Positions 43,663 through 52,679 of a DNA stretch of 64,000 nucleotides are shown here, piece after piece; the stretch's first letter is position 1; each line of letters starts with the position of its first letter. The position numbers and the translations under genes were made by a program. The notes beneath the pieces are model-generated. The model searched no databases, was not told the DNA's origin, and was given only the letters and a program-made list of their open reading frames with translations. The stretch spans positions 1 to 64,000 of the forward strand of contig JAJFHE010000015.1 in assembly GCA_021775755.1 (NCBI GenBank), in the 5' to 3' direction. The stretch comes from Hyphomicrobiales bacterium (lineage in GTDB: Bacteria > Pseudomonadota > Alphaproteobacteria > Rhizobiales > JAJFHB01).

Positions 43663-43766
43663 GGCTTCGTCGTCACATTCCTGCCGATCCGCGATCCGCG
43701 TCCGGGCAATCGGGGCGGCCCGCGAAATTGGAGGCGTTCCTTAAACCTCTTGGCGGCCAAACGCAA

Positions 43767-44567
43767 TCATGCACGTTCCGACACACCGTAGAGCGAGGCA
43801 ACGAGCCCTTCGCGCACCACGTGCTCACAATGAGCGGCAAGCTTCTTGCGGTTACCCATCTCATCCACGGTCACCGGATCGTGGAACCGCACCACGACCT
43901 CAAAAGGCCCCCGCTTCAGAGCGTTCCAGACATGCGGTAGCATATCCATGTCGCCATACCATGCAAAATAGGGCCGCGATCGGCGGCCCATGGGCAACCC
44001 GTGCAAACCGGCATAGGCAAGGCTGACGGGCTGCACCGGCACGCGAGTGCCCGCTTCGCATCCCGGCACCGCCATGTCGGCCGCGCCCATCAAACTGCTC
44101 TTGAATGCGAGCACGCGGTTGCCGTCGGAGCTTGTGCCTTCGGGAAACAAGACCAGAATATCGCCGAGCGCCAGACGGTTCTGGATTTCATCGCGGAACC
44201 GTGCGGTTGCCGAGCGGCGCTCGCGGTCGATGAAAATCGAGCGCTGCAGGCGCGCCAGCGAGCCGAAAACCGGCCAGGCATGGACTTCGCTCTTGGAAAT
44301 GAACGAAAGCGGCGCAACCGCGCTCAATACCGGGATATCCAGCCACGACACATGGTTACTCGCCAGCAGGCACGGACCGCCCTTTCGTGGTGTGCCGTCG
44401 ACACGGATGCGGATGCGCAGCAACCGGCAGAGGTTGCGGTGAAAGACATGCGGGAATGCGACCGCCAGCCTCGGCGCAGTCCGAAGCAATACCCACTGCA
44501 GCCCCATCAACGGCGGCACCGTCAGTACGAGTACTGCGACAATTGCTATGGCTCTGGAACGACCCAT
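43767..44567 (-). CDS. plsC: 1-acyl-sn-glycerol-3-phosphate acyltransferase
   Basis: A protein of 266 residues. A hydrophobic N-terminus (about 5-30) anchors it in the membrane. Acyltransferase motif I is NHVSWLD (NHxxxxD), motif II the FIDRER region and motif III FPEGTSSDGNRV. It makes phosphatidic acid from lysophosphatidate. Since the window encodes an OlsB-type enzyme at 57965, OlsA-type activity on lyso-ornithine lipid is an alternative. In Rhizobiales it lies between fur and miaB, as here; fur is 24 bases upstream of it. Confidence 0.92.
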   Translation of the reverse strand: MGRSRAIAIVAVLVLTVPPLMGLQWVLLRTAPRLAVAFPHVFHRNLCRLLRIRIRVDGTPRKGGPCLLASNHVSWLDIPVLSAVAPLSFISKSEVHAWPVFGSLARLQRSIFIDRERRSATARFRDEIQNRLALGDILVLFPEGTSSDGNRVLAFKSSLMGAADMAVPGCEAGTRVPVQPVSLAYAGLHGLPMGRRSRPYFAWYGDMDMLPHVWNALKRGPFEVVVRFHDPVTVDEMGNRKKLAAHCEHVVREGLVASLYGVSERA

Positions 44568-44591
44568 GGGTTCTTTGACCGCGGCTGGAGC

Positions 44592-45011
44592 CTACCGGTC
44601 CTCATCGCGGATCTTGACCGCATAGAGTTCGAGGCGGTGATCGACGAGACGGTAGCCGAGTTCACGGGCCACGACTTCCTGCAGTTTTTCGATGTCTTCG
44701 TTGCGGAACTCGATGACATCGCCGGAATTCAGATCGATGAGGTGATCATGGTGGTCTTCGCTGACGCGCTCATAGCGTGCGCGTCCGTCACGAAATTCAT
44801 GGCGTTCGAGAATTCCGGCGTCTTCAAACAGCCGGACAGTTCGGTAAACGGTGGCGATGGAGATTTTATCGTCGATCGCGGAAGCGCGGCGGTAGAGTTC
44901 CTCGACGTCCGGATGGTCCTTCGATTGCGACAGGACACGCGCGATGACCCGGCGCTGCTCGGTCATGCGCATGCCTTTTTCCATACAAAGCGCTTCCAGT
45001 CGGTTCGACAT
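44592..45011 (-). CDS. fur: Fur-family metalloregulator (Fur/Mur type)
   Basis: A protein of 139 residues. The winged helix has GMRMTEQRRVIARVL and KISIATVYRTVRLFEDAGIL. The metal site is the HHDHLIDLNSGDVIEF segment. The CxxC structural site of enterobacterial Fur is missing (DLNS instead of CLxC), as in rhizobial Mur and alphaproteobacterial Fur. In rhizobia this gene is often a manganese-responsive regulator (Mur). It may regulate irr, which has a matching palindrome. It lies between rimI and plsC. Confidence 0.9.
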   Translation of the reverse strand: MSNRLEALCMEKGMRMTEQRRVIARVLSQSKDHPDVEELYRRASAIDDKISIATVYRTVRLFEDAGILERHEFRDGRARYERVSEDHHDHLIDLNSGDVIEFRNEDIEKLQEVVARELGYRLVDHRLELYAVKIRDEDR

Positions 45012-45114
45012 GTTCCTCCGCCAGCGGGTCCATCAGCTGCACTGCATTGCACGCCCGCTAAAAGTTATAGAACGCGGCTTTGAGTCACGCAACGCGCACC
45101 CGGCTGCACAGCGT

Positions 45115-45606
45115 TCAGATTATATCCGCCGCTTCCCAGCTCAGAACGTGGGCGTCCGCTGACCGTCCGCCGGGGCGGCCGTAGTAGCCTTTGCGCACAT
45201 CGAGCAGCCGAAAGCCGAGGTCGTCATAGAGCGCGCGGGCGGGAGAATTGTCCGCGGCAACATCGAGAAAGAGCCTGCCGCCCCCTTGTCCGCGCAGCCT
45301 TTCCTGCATGGCGCGGATCAAAGCCCGGGCAATTCCCCGGCGCCGGCATCGCGGACGAACGCCAAGCGTCAGGATCTCCGCCTCGTCGAGCACGTGGCGC
45401 ACGATTACGGCGCCCTGCAGCTCCCGCCCGGTGCGCCACGCACAGTCGGCCGCACCGAGCGCCCATAAGGGGTTTGCTTTGAACAGCGCGTGCAGATCGT
45501 CCGCCGGCCACGGAGTATCGAAGCACGCCGCATGCAGACCGGCAATCGCGGCTACGGCATCCGCCCCGATCTCGGCAAGCTCAATGGCCTGGTCAGAGGT
45601 CTCCAT
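45115..45606 (-). CDS. rimI: Ribosomal-protein-alanine N-acetyltransferase (GNAT)
   Basis: A protein of 163 residues. The acetyl-CoA loop is VRPRCRRRGIARALIRAM, which is the RxxGxxG/A motif, followed by LFLDVAADNSPARALYDDLGF and the C-terminal GYYGR segment. It is the tsaB-coupled RimI, begins 6 bases after tsaB, and probably acetylates the N-terminus of S18 or another small protein. The target cannot be told from sequence. Confidence 0.9.
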   Translation of the reverse strand: METSDQAIELAEIGADAVAAIAGLHAACFDTPWPADDLHALFKANPLWALGAADCAWRTGRELQGAVIVRHVLDEAEILTLGVRPRCRRRGIARALIRAMQERLRGQGGGRLFLDVAADNSPARALYDDLGFRLLDVRKGYYGRPGGRSADAHVLSWEAADII

Positions 45607-45612
45607 CTCTGG

Positions 45613-46290
45613 TCATCCATCCTTTCGCTGTGGAAGTTTGGCGTCCGGCGCGCGCAGATAGAACGGCGATGGCGGCGGCCCGTCAGACGGTTTGACCGCG
45701 CCGCGGCAAGCGACATGGCAGGCATCGGACAGTTCGGGCGCGGCGGCATCGAAGGTAAAGCCGGCAGCTTCACCACATACGTCGCGCATTATCCGCGCGC
45801 CGGTGCCGACGATAAGCGGTGTGTGCCCTCGCAACACATCGGCAGCGTCCGCCGGCGTGACAACGCAAGGCTCACTCAACGGTGTTAAATCATTGGAAAA
45901 ACACTGCACGTATACCTCGCCGCGGCGCGCATCGATCGCGGCCGCCACGGACCCACCGGTCAGACCCGCCCCCGCAGCGGCAAGGGCCTCAAGCGTGGTT
46001 ACACCGACCAGCGGCAGACCTGTGCCCAGCGCCATGCCGCGCGCGGCGGCAACGCCGATGCGCACGCCGGTAAACGTTCCAGGCCCGGTGGTTACGGCAA
46101 GCCTGTCGAGATCGCTGTACCCCACGCCCGCGTCCGACATGGTCTCAGCGATTTGATCCATAAGCACTTCGGCGTGACCGCGCGCGCGCGGCTCGAAGCG
46201 GTGCGCAAGGATTTCCGCACCGGCACCGCCGCACTCGACCACCGCGACCGAGCACGCCGGCATGGCCGTATCAAAGGCGAGAACCCGCAT
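45613..46290 (-). CDS. tsaB: tRNA threonylcarbamoyladenosine biosynthesis protein TsaB
   Basis: A protein of 225 residues from the ATG at 46290 (MRVLAFDTAMPACSVAVV); a GTG six codons upstream is weaker. The ASKHA-fold segments are AVTTGPGTFTGVRIGVAAARG and VAAAIDARRGEVYVQCFS-like stretches. TsaB pairs with TsaD to make t6A37 in tRNAs that read ANN codons. It is followed by rimI at 6 bases, the usual pairing. Confidence 0.95.
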   Translation of the reverse strand: MRVLAFDTAMPACSVAVVECGGAGAEILAHRFEPRARGHAEVLMDQIAETMSDAGVGYSDLDRLAVTTGPGTFTGVRIGVAAARGMALGTGLPLVGVTTLEALAAAGAGLTGGSVAAAIDARRGEVYVQCFSNDLTPLSEPCVVTPADAADVLRGHTPLIVGTGARIMRDVCGEAAGFTFDAAAPELSDACHVACRGAVKPSDGPPPSPFYLRAPDAKLPQRKDG

Positions 46291-46349
46291 GGATACCTGA
46301 TCTTGCACTGAACGGCGCGCCCGGGCGCCGGTAAACCGCTACCCGGCGG

Positions 46350-46907
46350 TCAGACCGGACGCACTTCGCTGACTTCGGGAATGAAGTGGCGAAGCAGGTT
46401 TTCGATGCCGTGCTTGAGAGTTGCGGTCGAACTCGGGCAGCCGGCGCAGGCGCCGCGCATATGCAGGAAGACGACGCCTTCGCGATAGCCCTGGAAGGTG
46501 ATGTCGCCGCCGTCCTGCGCCACGGCCGGGCGCACGCGGGTGTCGAGCAGTTCCTTGATGGTCGTCACGACCTCTTCGTCGGCTTCATCGAAGAACTCTT
46601 CATCGGCGGTGCCGTCGGCGCCGCCGCTTTCCATGACCGGTTGTCCCGAAACGAAATGTTCCATGATGATGCCGAGGATCGCGGGCTTGAGATGCTGCCA
46701 CTCGCCGTCGCCCTTGGTGACGGAAATGAAGTCTGACCCGAGAAAAACGCCGGCCACGTTGTCTATCTGAAACAACCGCGATGCCAGCGGCGATACCGCC
46801 GCCTGTTCGGCGTCGCGGAAATCAACCGGCGTTCCGGCGAGCACGTCGCGGCCGGGGATGAATTTCAATGTCGCCGGATTCGGCGTCGCTTCTGTCTGGA
46901 TGAACAT
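46350..46907 (-). CDS. Nfu/NifU-type iron-sulfur cluster carrier
   Basis: A protein of 185 residues from the ATG at 46907 (MFIQTEATPNPATLKFIPG), with GGAG upstream; an ATG four codons earlier also reads. The N-terminal Nfu_N domain is followed by an acidic linker and the NifU C-terminal domain with the cluster Cys pair in GACAGCPSS. It accepts Fe-S clusters from the SUF system and delivers them to targets. In rhizobia a universal-stress-protein gene often separates it from trpS; here that gene is absent. A candidate Irr box lies about 85 bases upstream of the ATG. Confidence 0.93.
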   Translation of the reverse strand: MFIQTEATPNPATLKFIPGRDVLAGTPVDFRDAEQAAVSPLASRLFQIDNVAGVFLGSDFISVTKGDGEWQHLKPAILGIIMEHFVSGQPVMESGGADGTADEEFFDEADEEVVTTIKELLDTRVRPAVAQDGGDITFQGYREGVVFLHMRGACAGCPSSTATLKHGIENLLRHFIPEVSEVRPV

Positions 46908-46990
46908 ATCATGCTCCAATGCGGCGCATCCCTTGGCCGGCGCTTATTGAGGCTGTGCCGGTCGGAACCTGCCGCGTGCTGCTTTACAGA

Positions 46991-47005
46991 TTAGAATAGT
47001 TCTTA
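46991..47005. promoter_or_regulatory. Candidate Irr box (iron control element) upstream of the nfu gene
   Basis: TTAGAA-TAG-TTCTTA matches the inverted-repeat pattern TTAGAA-N3-TTCTAA reported for rhizobial Irr boxes, with one mismatch. It overlaps a -10-like TATTCT on the minus strand that is 17 bases from a TTG-starting -35-like element. Irr control of this Fe-S gene would be biologically sensible but is inferred. Confidence 0.45.
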
Positions 47006-47049
47006 GACCTGCCGGACACAAGGGCACCCGGGTTATAATCGGTTCCCAC

Positions 47050-48081
47050 TCAAACAAACCCGACAATCTTGCGCACTTCGTCATAAATCGGTGCGGCGAT
47101 GACGCGCGCCCGTTCCGCCCCCTTGCGCAGCACCGCGTCCATCTCGGCGGGGTCGGCGTTGAGGCGGCTCATTTCCGCGCCGATGGGCCCGACTTTTTCG
47201 ACCGCAAGCTCCGCAAGATCCTGTTTGAAGGCCTGAAACGTTCCGCCGCCGTAAGTTGCAAGTACCGCATCGGCGGTGCTGTCGGCCAAAGCGGCGAATA
47301 TCCCCACCAGATTGTCGGCCTCGGGCCGGCCTTCGAGACCGGCCGTCTCGCTTGGCAGCGCGTCGGGATCGGTCTTTGCCTTGCGGATCTTTTTGGCAAT
47401 CGTTTCCGCGTCGTCGGTCAGATCTATACGCGACATCTCGGACGGTTCCGACTTGCTCATCTTTCGGGCGCCGTCACGCAGCGACATGACACGCGTCGCG
47501 GGCCCGGCAATAAGCGGTTCTGTGAGTGGAAAAAAGCCGTCTCCATGGCCGGCAGCGGCAATCGGTTCGGCGAAATCGGTGTTGAATTTCTGCGCGATGT
47601 CGCGGCAGAGCTCAAGGTGCTGCTTCTGATCGTCGCCGACGGGAACATGAGTGGCGCGATAGAGGAGAATGTCGGCTGCCATCAATGTCGGATAGGCAAA
47701 CAGCCCGACAGATGCGTTCTCGCGGTTCTTGCCGGCCTTGTCCTTGAACTGGGTCATGCGGTTGAGCCAGCCCATGCGTGCCACGCAGTTGAAAATCCAG
47801 GCGAGCTCTGCATGTTCGCCCACCCGGCTCTGGTTGAACACGACGTGCTTGTCGGGGTCGATGCCGCAGGCAATGTAGGCTGCCGCCACGTGGCGCGTGC
47901 TTTCCGCGAGCTCTTGGGGATCCTGCCACACGGTGATGGCGTGCAGATCAACAACGCAGTAAATGCATTCGTGACTGTTCTGCAGTTCAACAAAACGCTT
48001 GATAGCGCCGAGATAGTTGCCAAGGTGCAGGCTACCGCTCGGCTGGACGCCGGAAAAGACGCGATTTTGTGGCATCGACAT
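47050..48081 (-). CDS. trpS: Tryptophanyl-tRNA synthetase
   Basis: A protein of 343 residues from the ATG at 48081, with GGAG 8 bases before it. The open frame continues upstream into the murJ 3' end but without family homology. The class I motifs are [17 protein letters not shown] (HIGH variant) and KMSKSEPSE. The middle has [15 protein letters not shown]. It charges tRNA-Trp. It follows murJ on the same strand with about 75 bases between. Confidence 0.97.
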   Translation of the reverse strand: MSMPQNRVFSGVQPSGSLHLGNYLGAIKRFVELQNSHECIYCVVDLHAITVWQDPQELAESTRHVAAAYIACGIDPDKHVVFNQSRVGEHAELAWIFNCVARMGWLNRMTQFKDKAGKNRENASVGLFAYPTLMAADILLYRATHVPVGDDQKQHLELCRDIAQKFNTDFAEPIAAAGHGDGFFPLTEPLIAGPATRVMSLRDGARKMSKSEPSEMSRIDLTDDAETIAKKIRKAKTDPDALPSETAGLEGRPEADNLVGIFAALADSTADAVLATYGGGTFQAFKQDLAELAVEKVGPIGAEMSRLNADPAEMDAVLRKGAERARVIAAPIYDEVRKIVGFV

Positions 48082-48157
48082 GGGGGTTACTCCGTTCAGG
48101 ACGCGGGCTGTATGGCGCATTCTGATGCGGAAGTGAAGCCCTCGCGAACTTCCTTCC

Positions 48158-49723
48158 CTAAGACCGCGAGCGGCGGAACTGGCCGGCGAGATCGCGCACT
48201 TGCACCGCCCCCAGCACTTGCGCCGCAACCGCATAGACTGCGGTGCCCAGAACGACAACGCTGATGAGCACGACGACCCGCAGTTCGAAGGAAACGCCCG
48301 GTGCGAATACGCTCGATGCGTAGATCATGACGCCGTAAAGCACCGCCCCCATCGCAAAGCTTGCGATGAGGATGCGCGGCAACCGGGCGCGCAAACGGGC
48401 ATCGACGGAATATTCACCGCGCCGCGCCAGTGTGAATCCGAGCAGCGCGGCATTGACCCAGCCGGCGATCGACGAGGCAAACGCGATGCCGACAAAGCCG
48501 ATCTGAAAAAACAGAATTAAACTGACAGCTACATTTGTGAGCATGGAAACGCCCGCATAGATCATCGGTGTGCGGGTGTCCTCGCGGGCAAAAAAGCCTG
48601 GAGAAAACACTTTGATCAACACGAAAGACGGCAGGCCCAATGCAAAGGCGGCCAGCGCAAGCGATGTTGCCAGCGTATCGGTCGCGTCAAATGCGCCGCG
48701 CTCGAACAGCACCTGCACAACCGGAGTGGGGATGACGATGAGGGCAATGGCGGCCGGCACCGTCAGCAACATGGAATATTCAAGCGCGCGGTTCTGGCTG
48801 TTGTGTACGCCTTCGGTGTCGTCGGCACGCAGGCGCCGGGAAAGATCGGGCAGCAAAACCACGCCGATGGCGATGCCGACAACGCCGAGCGGCAGTTGGT
48901 AGACCCGGTCGGCATAGTAGAGATAGGACACCGCACCGGCCTGCAGCGTCGCGATCATCGTGCCGATGAGAATATTGATCTGGGTGATACCGCCGGCAAT
49001 GACGCCTGGAATACCGAGCCGGACAAGCTGGCGCACGCCCGGCGTGATGCGCGGACGCTTCAGCTTCAGGGTCATGCCGGCGCGCCGACAGGCGCCGTAG
49101 AGCATGGCAAACTGCAATGCGCCGGCGACGCAGACACCCCATGCAAGTGCCGTTCCCGTGCGCGGCGTGTTGCCCCAGACGAGGAATACCGCGGCGGACA
49201 GCACCGCAATCAACACGATATTGAGAAGGATGGGCGCCGCGGCGGCAACGGCAAACCGACCCATGGAATTGAGGACGCCGCTCAACAGCGCGACGAGCGA
49301 CATGAAAAGCAGATAGGGGAATGCGATGCGGGTCAGAAACACTGCAAGATCGAACTTGTCACCATCGCCAACGAAGCCCGGCGCCGTTACATACATGAGC
49401 CACGGCATGGTGAGTTCGGCAACCACGGTAAACACGACAAGCGTTGCAAACAACACGGAGAAGACGTCGCTTGCGAAGCCGCGTGCTGTTTCCTCGCCGC
49501 CGCCTTCCAGGCGTTTTGCAAAGAGCGGCACGAACGCGGCATTGAACGCGCCCTCGCCGAACAGGCGCCTGAACAAATTGGGAAACCGGAAGGCGACAAC
49601 AAAGGCGTCGGCCACGGGGCCCGAACCCAAAAGCGCTGCAATCAGCATGTCGCGCACGAACCCGAGCACGCGGCTGATCATTGTGTAGCCGCCAACGGTT
49701 GCGGCGGAGCGCAGCAGGTTCAT
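48158..49723 (-). CDS. murJ: Lipid II flippase MurJ (MviN)
   Basis: A protein of 521 residues from the ATG at 49723; a TTG two codons upstream is unlikely. About 14 membrane segments are visible. Conserved segments are [39 protein letters not shown] and [12 protein letters not shown]. The conserved cavity Arg residues in the first helices are present. It flips lipid II to the outer face of the inner membrane for peptidoglycan synthesis, so it feeds PBPs such as the one at 2922. It lies between glnD and trpS. Confidence 0.97.
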   Translation of the reverse strand: MNLLRSAATVGGYTMISRVLGFVRDMLIAALLGSGPVADAFVVAFRFPNLFRRLFGEGAFNAAFVPLFAKRLEGGGEETARGFASDVFSVLFATLVVFTVVAELTMPWLMYVTAPGFVGDGDKFDLAVFLTRIAFPYLLFMSLVALLSGVLNSMGRFAVAAAAPILLNIVLIAVLSAAVFLVWGNTPRTGTALAWGVCVAGALQFAMLYGACRRAGMTLKLKRPRITPGVRQLVRLGIPGVIAGGITQINILIGTMIATLQAGAVSYLYYADRVYQLPLGVVGIAIGVVLLPDLSRRLRADDTEGVHNSQNRALEYSMLLTVPAAIALIVIPTPVVQVLFERGAFDATDTLATSLALAAFALGLPSFVLIKVFSPGFFAREDTRTPMIYAGVSMLTNVAVSLILFFQIGFVGIAFASSIAGWVNAALLGFTLARRGEYSVDARLRARLPRILIASFAMGAVLYGVMIYASSVFAPGVSFELRVVVLISVVVLGTAVYAVAAQVLGAVQVRDLAGQFRRSRS

Positions 49724-49750
49724 TGCCAAATCTGTTTCAAGTTCGGGTGC

Positions 49751-49769
49751 ATAGTTCGCCCTGAACTAT
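49751..49769. promoter_or_regulatory. Perfect inverted repeat between glnD and murJ
   Basis: ATAGTTC-GCCCT-GAACTAT is a perfect 7-5-7 inverted repeat, 28 bases upstream of the murJ start and about 46 bases beyond the glnD stop. No T tract follows on the minus strand. It may be a protein site or an mRNA hairpin. Confidence 0.4.
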
Positions 49770-49815
49770 ACGCAGAGCGGGTAAATGTCACGAAAACGTG
49801 GCGCCGGCGCACCTG

Positions 49816-52593
49816 TTATTCCGCCGCAATCCCGGCATCCGCGGGTTTCGGTGCGAAAACAGCGAGCAGGCGGCGGCGAATCGCACTTTGGCGGTTTTTA
49901 TTGGTGATCTTGGCGCCCGTCAGATCGGTCACATAGAACACGTCGACAACACGCTCGCCGAATGTCGCGATGCGGGCGGAGCCGATATTGAGATTGAGCT
50001 CAGAAAGGGCGCGGGTCAGGTTGAAGAGCAGTCCCGAGCGGTCGAGACCGTTCACCTCGACCACGGTGAACTGGTTCGACGACTCATTGTCGATCATGAC
50101 CGCCGGTTCAACCTTGAAGGCACGCAGGCGTCGCTGCGGTTTGTCGCGGCGGCGGACTATGTCGGCAATCCGCACCTCGCCGCTGAGGCCGGCCTCGATG
50201 GTTTCCGCAATACGCCGGGCACGTCGGGTTTCATCGCGCGCCTCTGGAAATTCACGCTGCACATGGATGGTGTCGAGTGCCATGCCGTCCGTTGTCGTAA
50301 AAATCTGCGCGCCGGCGATATTGGCACCGGCGGCGGCGCAGGCGCCCGTGACCAGCGCCAGGAGCTTGGGGTGGTCGGGGGCGAGAACGGTGAGTTCGGT
50401 AATTTCCGTGAACCCGTCGGTTTTGACATCGGTTCGCACCGTGTCGCCCGCGAGGGTTGCCTGCGCGATGAGGCGGGCGTGGTTCACCTGTTCGGCAGTG
50501 TCGACGCTCAACCAGTAGGGGGCGTAGTGGCGCGGCAGATAGGCGTCGATTTCCGCGTCACTCCAGTCCTCCATCGCGTAGCGGAATCGCCCTTGCGCGG
50601 CGTCGAGGCGCTGCTCGCGGGAAATCGTCACGTGACCGCCGCTCAGAACAGGGGCGGTTTCATAGTAAAGCGTGCGCAGCAACTGGCCCTTCCAGCCGTT
50701 CCAGACGCCCGGGCCCACCGCCTTGATGTCTGCAACGGTGAGGATCAACAGGCACTTCAGGCGTTCGGGGCCCTGCACCATGGCGGCGAAATCGAGGATC
50801 GTCTTGTAATCGTTGAGGTCGCGCATCTGGGCGAAGTCGCTCATGATGAGATGATTGCGCACGAGCCAGGCGGCGAGATCGGTTTCAGCACCCGTCAGTC
50901 CAAGTCTTGGCCCCAGATTGCGGGCGACGCGTTCGCCGGCAACGGAGTGATCTTCCTTGCGGCCCTTGGCGATGTCATGCAGCAGCATTGCCACGAAGAG
51001 GGCGCGGCGGTGCTCAAGCGTATGAATGATTTCGTTGGCGAGCGGGTGTTCTTCGGCCAGTTCGCCGCGTTCGATTTCGCTCAGAATCCCAATCGACCTC
51101 AGGAGATGCTCGTCGACGGTATAGTGGTGGTACATGTTGAACTGCATCAAAGCGACGATGCGGCCGAAGTCGAGGACGAAGCGGCCGAGCACACCGGCTT
51201 CGTTCATGCGTCGCAGGATAGCTTCCGGGTCGTTGCGCGATGTCAGGATATCCATAAACAGCCGGTTTGCTTCGCGGTCCGAGCGAACCTTGCGGTCAAC
51301 CAGCTTGAGCGAGCGGGTCACCAGCTTGAGGGCGTTGGGGTGGATCGCGGCATTGTAATGGTCGGCGAGATGAAACAGGCGGATCAGGTTGACGGGATCG
51401 CGCTCGAAGACATCTTCCGACACCGTGCCGATGCGTCCCGATACGAGGTGAAAATCCTTGGTTTCAGCGATTTTGCGGGCGGCGCCGACGCGCAGCGACC
51501 GCAGGAACCGGCTGACCACGGGTGCCTTCTTGATCTGCTGTGCCTCAAGCGCCGCGCAGAATATACGTGTCAGATCTCCGACGTCCTTGGCGATGAGGAA
51601 ATAGTGCTTCATGAAACGCTCGACCGGGCGCAGCCCGCCGCGCTCGACATAGCCGAGCAGGCCGGCGATTTCCGGCTGCAGGTCGAAGGAAAGCCGCTCC
51701 TCGGCACGGCCCGCAATGAAATGCAGGTGGCACCTTACCGACCACAGAAAGTCCTCGCACTTGCGGAACTTGCGGTACTCGGAACGGGTAAACAGGCCCG
51801 CCTTGATGAGATCGCGGGCCGATTGCGTCCGGTGGCAGAACTTGGCGAGCCAGAACAGGGTCTGAAGGTCACGCAAACCGCCCTTGCCATCCTTAACGTC
51901 CGGTTCGACAAGATACCGTGACGCACCGGCGCGCAAATGTCGTGCATCGCGCTCGGTGAGTTTGGAGGCGATGAAGTTCTGGGCGCCGTCGCGCATGATT
52001 TCGCGGTCGTAGCGCTCCGCCAGCTCATCGAACAGGCCGCGGTCGGCCCAGATGTAACGCGCTTCGAGCACCGCCGTCTGGATCGTCACATCGGCGCCGG
52101 AGAGCCGGATGCATTCACTCACGCTGCGCGTTGCATGGCCGACCTTGAAGCCGAGATCCCACAGTGCGTAGAGCACATACTCGATGACACTTTCGCCCCA
52201 CGCCGTCTGCTTGTAGGGCAGGAGAAAGAGAAGATCGATGTCGGAACCGGGCGCCAGCATACCGCGCCCGTAACCGCCGACGGCGACGATGCTGACGCGC
52301 TCGGCGGAAGACGGGTTCTGGGCGCGGTAGACATGCGTCACCGCGAAATCATAAACAACGCGAACGATGTCATCCTGCAGCTCAGACAGGGCGCGGGCAC
52401 AATCGGTGCCGCGGCCATCGGTCATGAACCGCTCGGCAATTCGGCCGCGGCCTGTGTCAATCGCGTCACGCAGCAGACCGAGCACTGCCTGGCGCAACTT
52501 CTGATCGCTGCCGCCAAGCTCGTTGTAGGCCGCCGTCAGGTCGTTGCGAAGTTGATCCGCATCGACGAACTGCGCACTCGGCTTTTCACTCAC
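49816..52593 (-). CDS. glnD: Bifunctional uridylyltransferase/uridylyl-removing enzyme (PII sensor)
   Basis: A protein of 925 residues from a GTG at 52593. That start is chosen because GGAGA lies just before it (frame open to 52647). The nucleotidyltransferase domain has GGYGRGMLAPGSDIDLLF at 106-123, with the two Asp residues of the active site. The HD hydrolase domain has HTLEHRRALFVAMLLHDIAK. Two ACT domains lie at the C-terminus and sense glutamine. It adds and removes UMP from PII proteins (GlnB, GlnK) and so sets nitrogen control. It lies 86 bases beyond the mutS 3' end, same strand. Confidence 0.97.
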   Translation of the reverse strand: MSEKPSAQFVDADQLRNDLTAAYNELGGSDQKLRQAVLGLLRDAIDTGRGRIAERFMTDGRGTDCARALSELQDDIVRVVYDFAVTHVYRAQNPSSAERVSIVAVGGYGRGMLAPGSDIDLLFLLPYKQTAWGESVIEYVLYALWDLGFKVGHATRSVSECIRLSGADVTIQTAVLEARYIWADRGLFDELAERYDREIMRDGAQNFIASKLTERDARHLRAGASRYLVEPDVKDGKGGLRDLQTLFWLAKFCHRTQSARDLIKAGLFTRSEYRKFRKCEDFLWSVRCHLHFIAGRAEERLSFDLQPEIAGLLGYVERGGLRPVERFMKHYFLIAKDVGDLTRIFCAALEAQQIKKAPVVSRFLRSLRVGAARKIAETKDFHLVSGRIGTVSEDVFERDPVNLIRLFHLADHYNAAIHPNALKLVTRSLKLVDRKVRSDREANRLFMDILTSRNDPEAILRRMNEAGVLGRFVLDFGRIVALMQFNMYHHYTVDEHLLRSIGILSEIERGELAEEHPLANEIIHTLEHRRALFVAMLLHDIAKGRKEDHSVAGERVARNLGPRLGLTGAETDLAAWLVRNHLIMSDFAQMRDLNDYKTILDFAAMVQGPERLKCLLILTVADIKAVGPGVWNGWKGQLLRTLYYETAPVLSGGHVTISREQRLDAAQGRFRYAMEDWSDAEIDAYLPRHYAPYWLSVDTAEQVNHARLIAQATLAGDTVRTDVKTDGFTEITELTVLAPDHPKLLALVTGACAAAGANIAGAQIFTTTDGMALDTIHVQREFPEARDETRRARRIAETIEAGLSGEVRIADIVRRRDKPQRRLRAFKVEPAVMIDNESSNQFTVVEVNGLDRSGLLFNLTRALSELNLNIGSARIATFGERVVDVFYVTDLTGAKITNKNRQSAIRRRLLAVFAPKPADAGIAAE

Positions 52594-52679
52594 CTTGCTC
52601 TCCGGATTTTTCACTCGCGCCAACGTTATGCGATTGCCCCGGCGCATGCCACATCGCCGGACGCCGCATGGCCAAATGC

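Noticed and set aside
44001..45083. Open frame of 360 codons on the plus strand across plsC and fur
   Set aside because: It crosses two well-supported genes and has no ribosome site or family signature.
48803..49936. Open frame of 377 codons on the plus strand across murJ
   Set aside because: Antisense of a multi-spanning membrane protein; such frames arise from codon bias.
49798..51921. Open frame of 707 codons on the plus strand across glnD
   Set aside because: It is the antisense of glnD in GC-rich DNA, has no family features and an odd composition; glnD has complete catalytic motifs.
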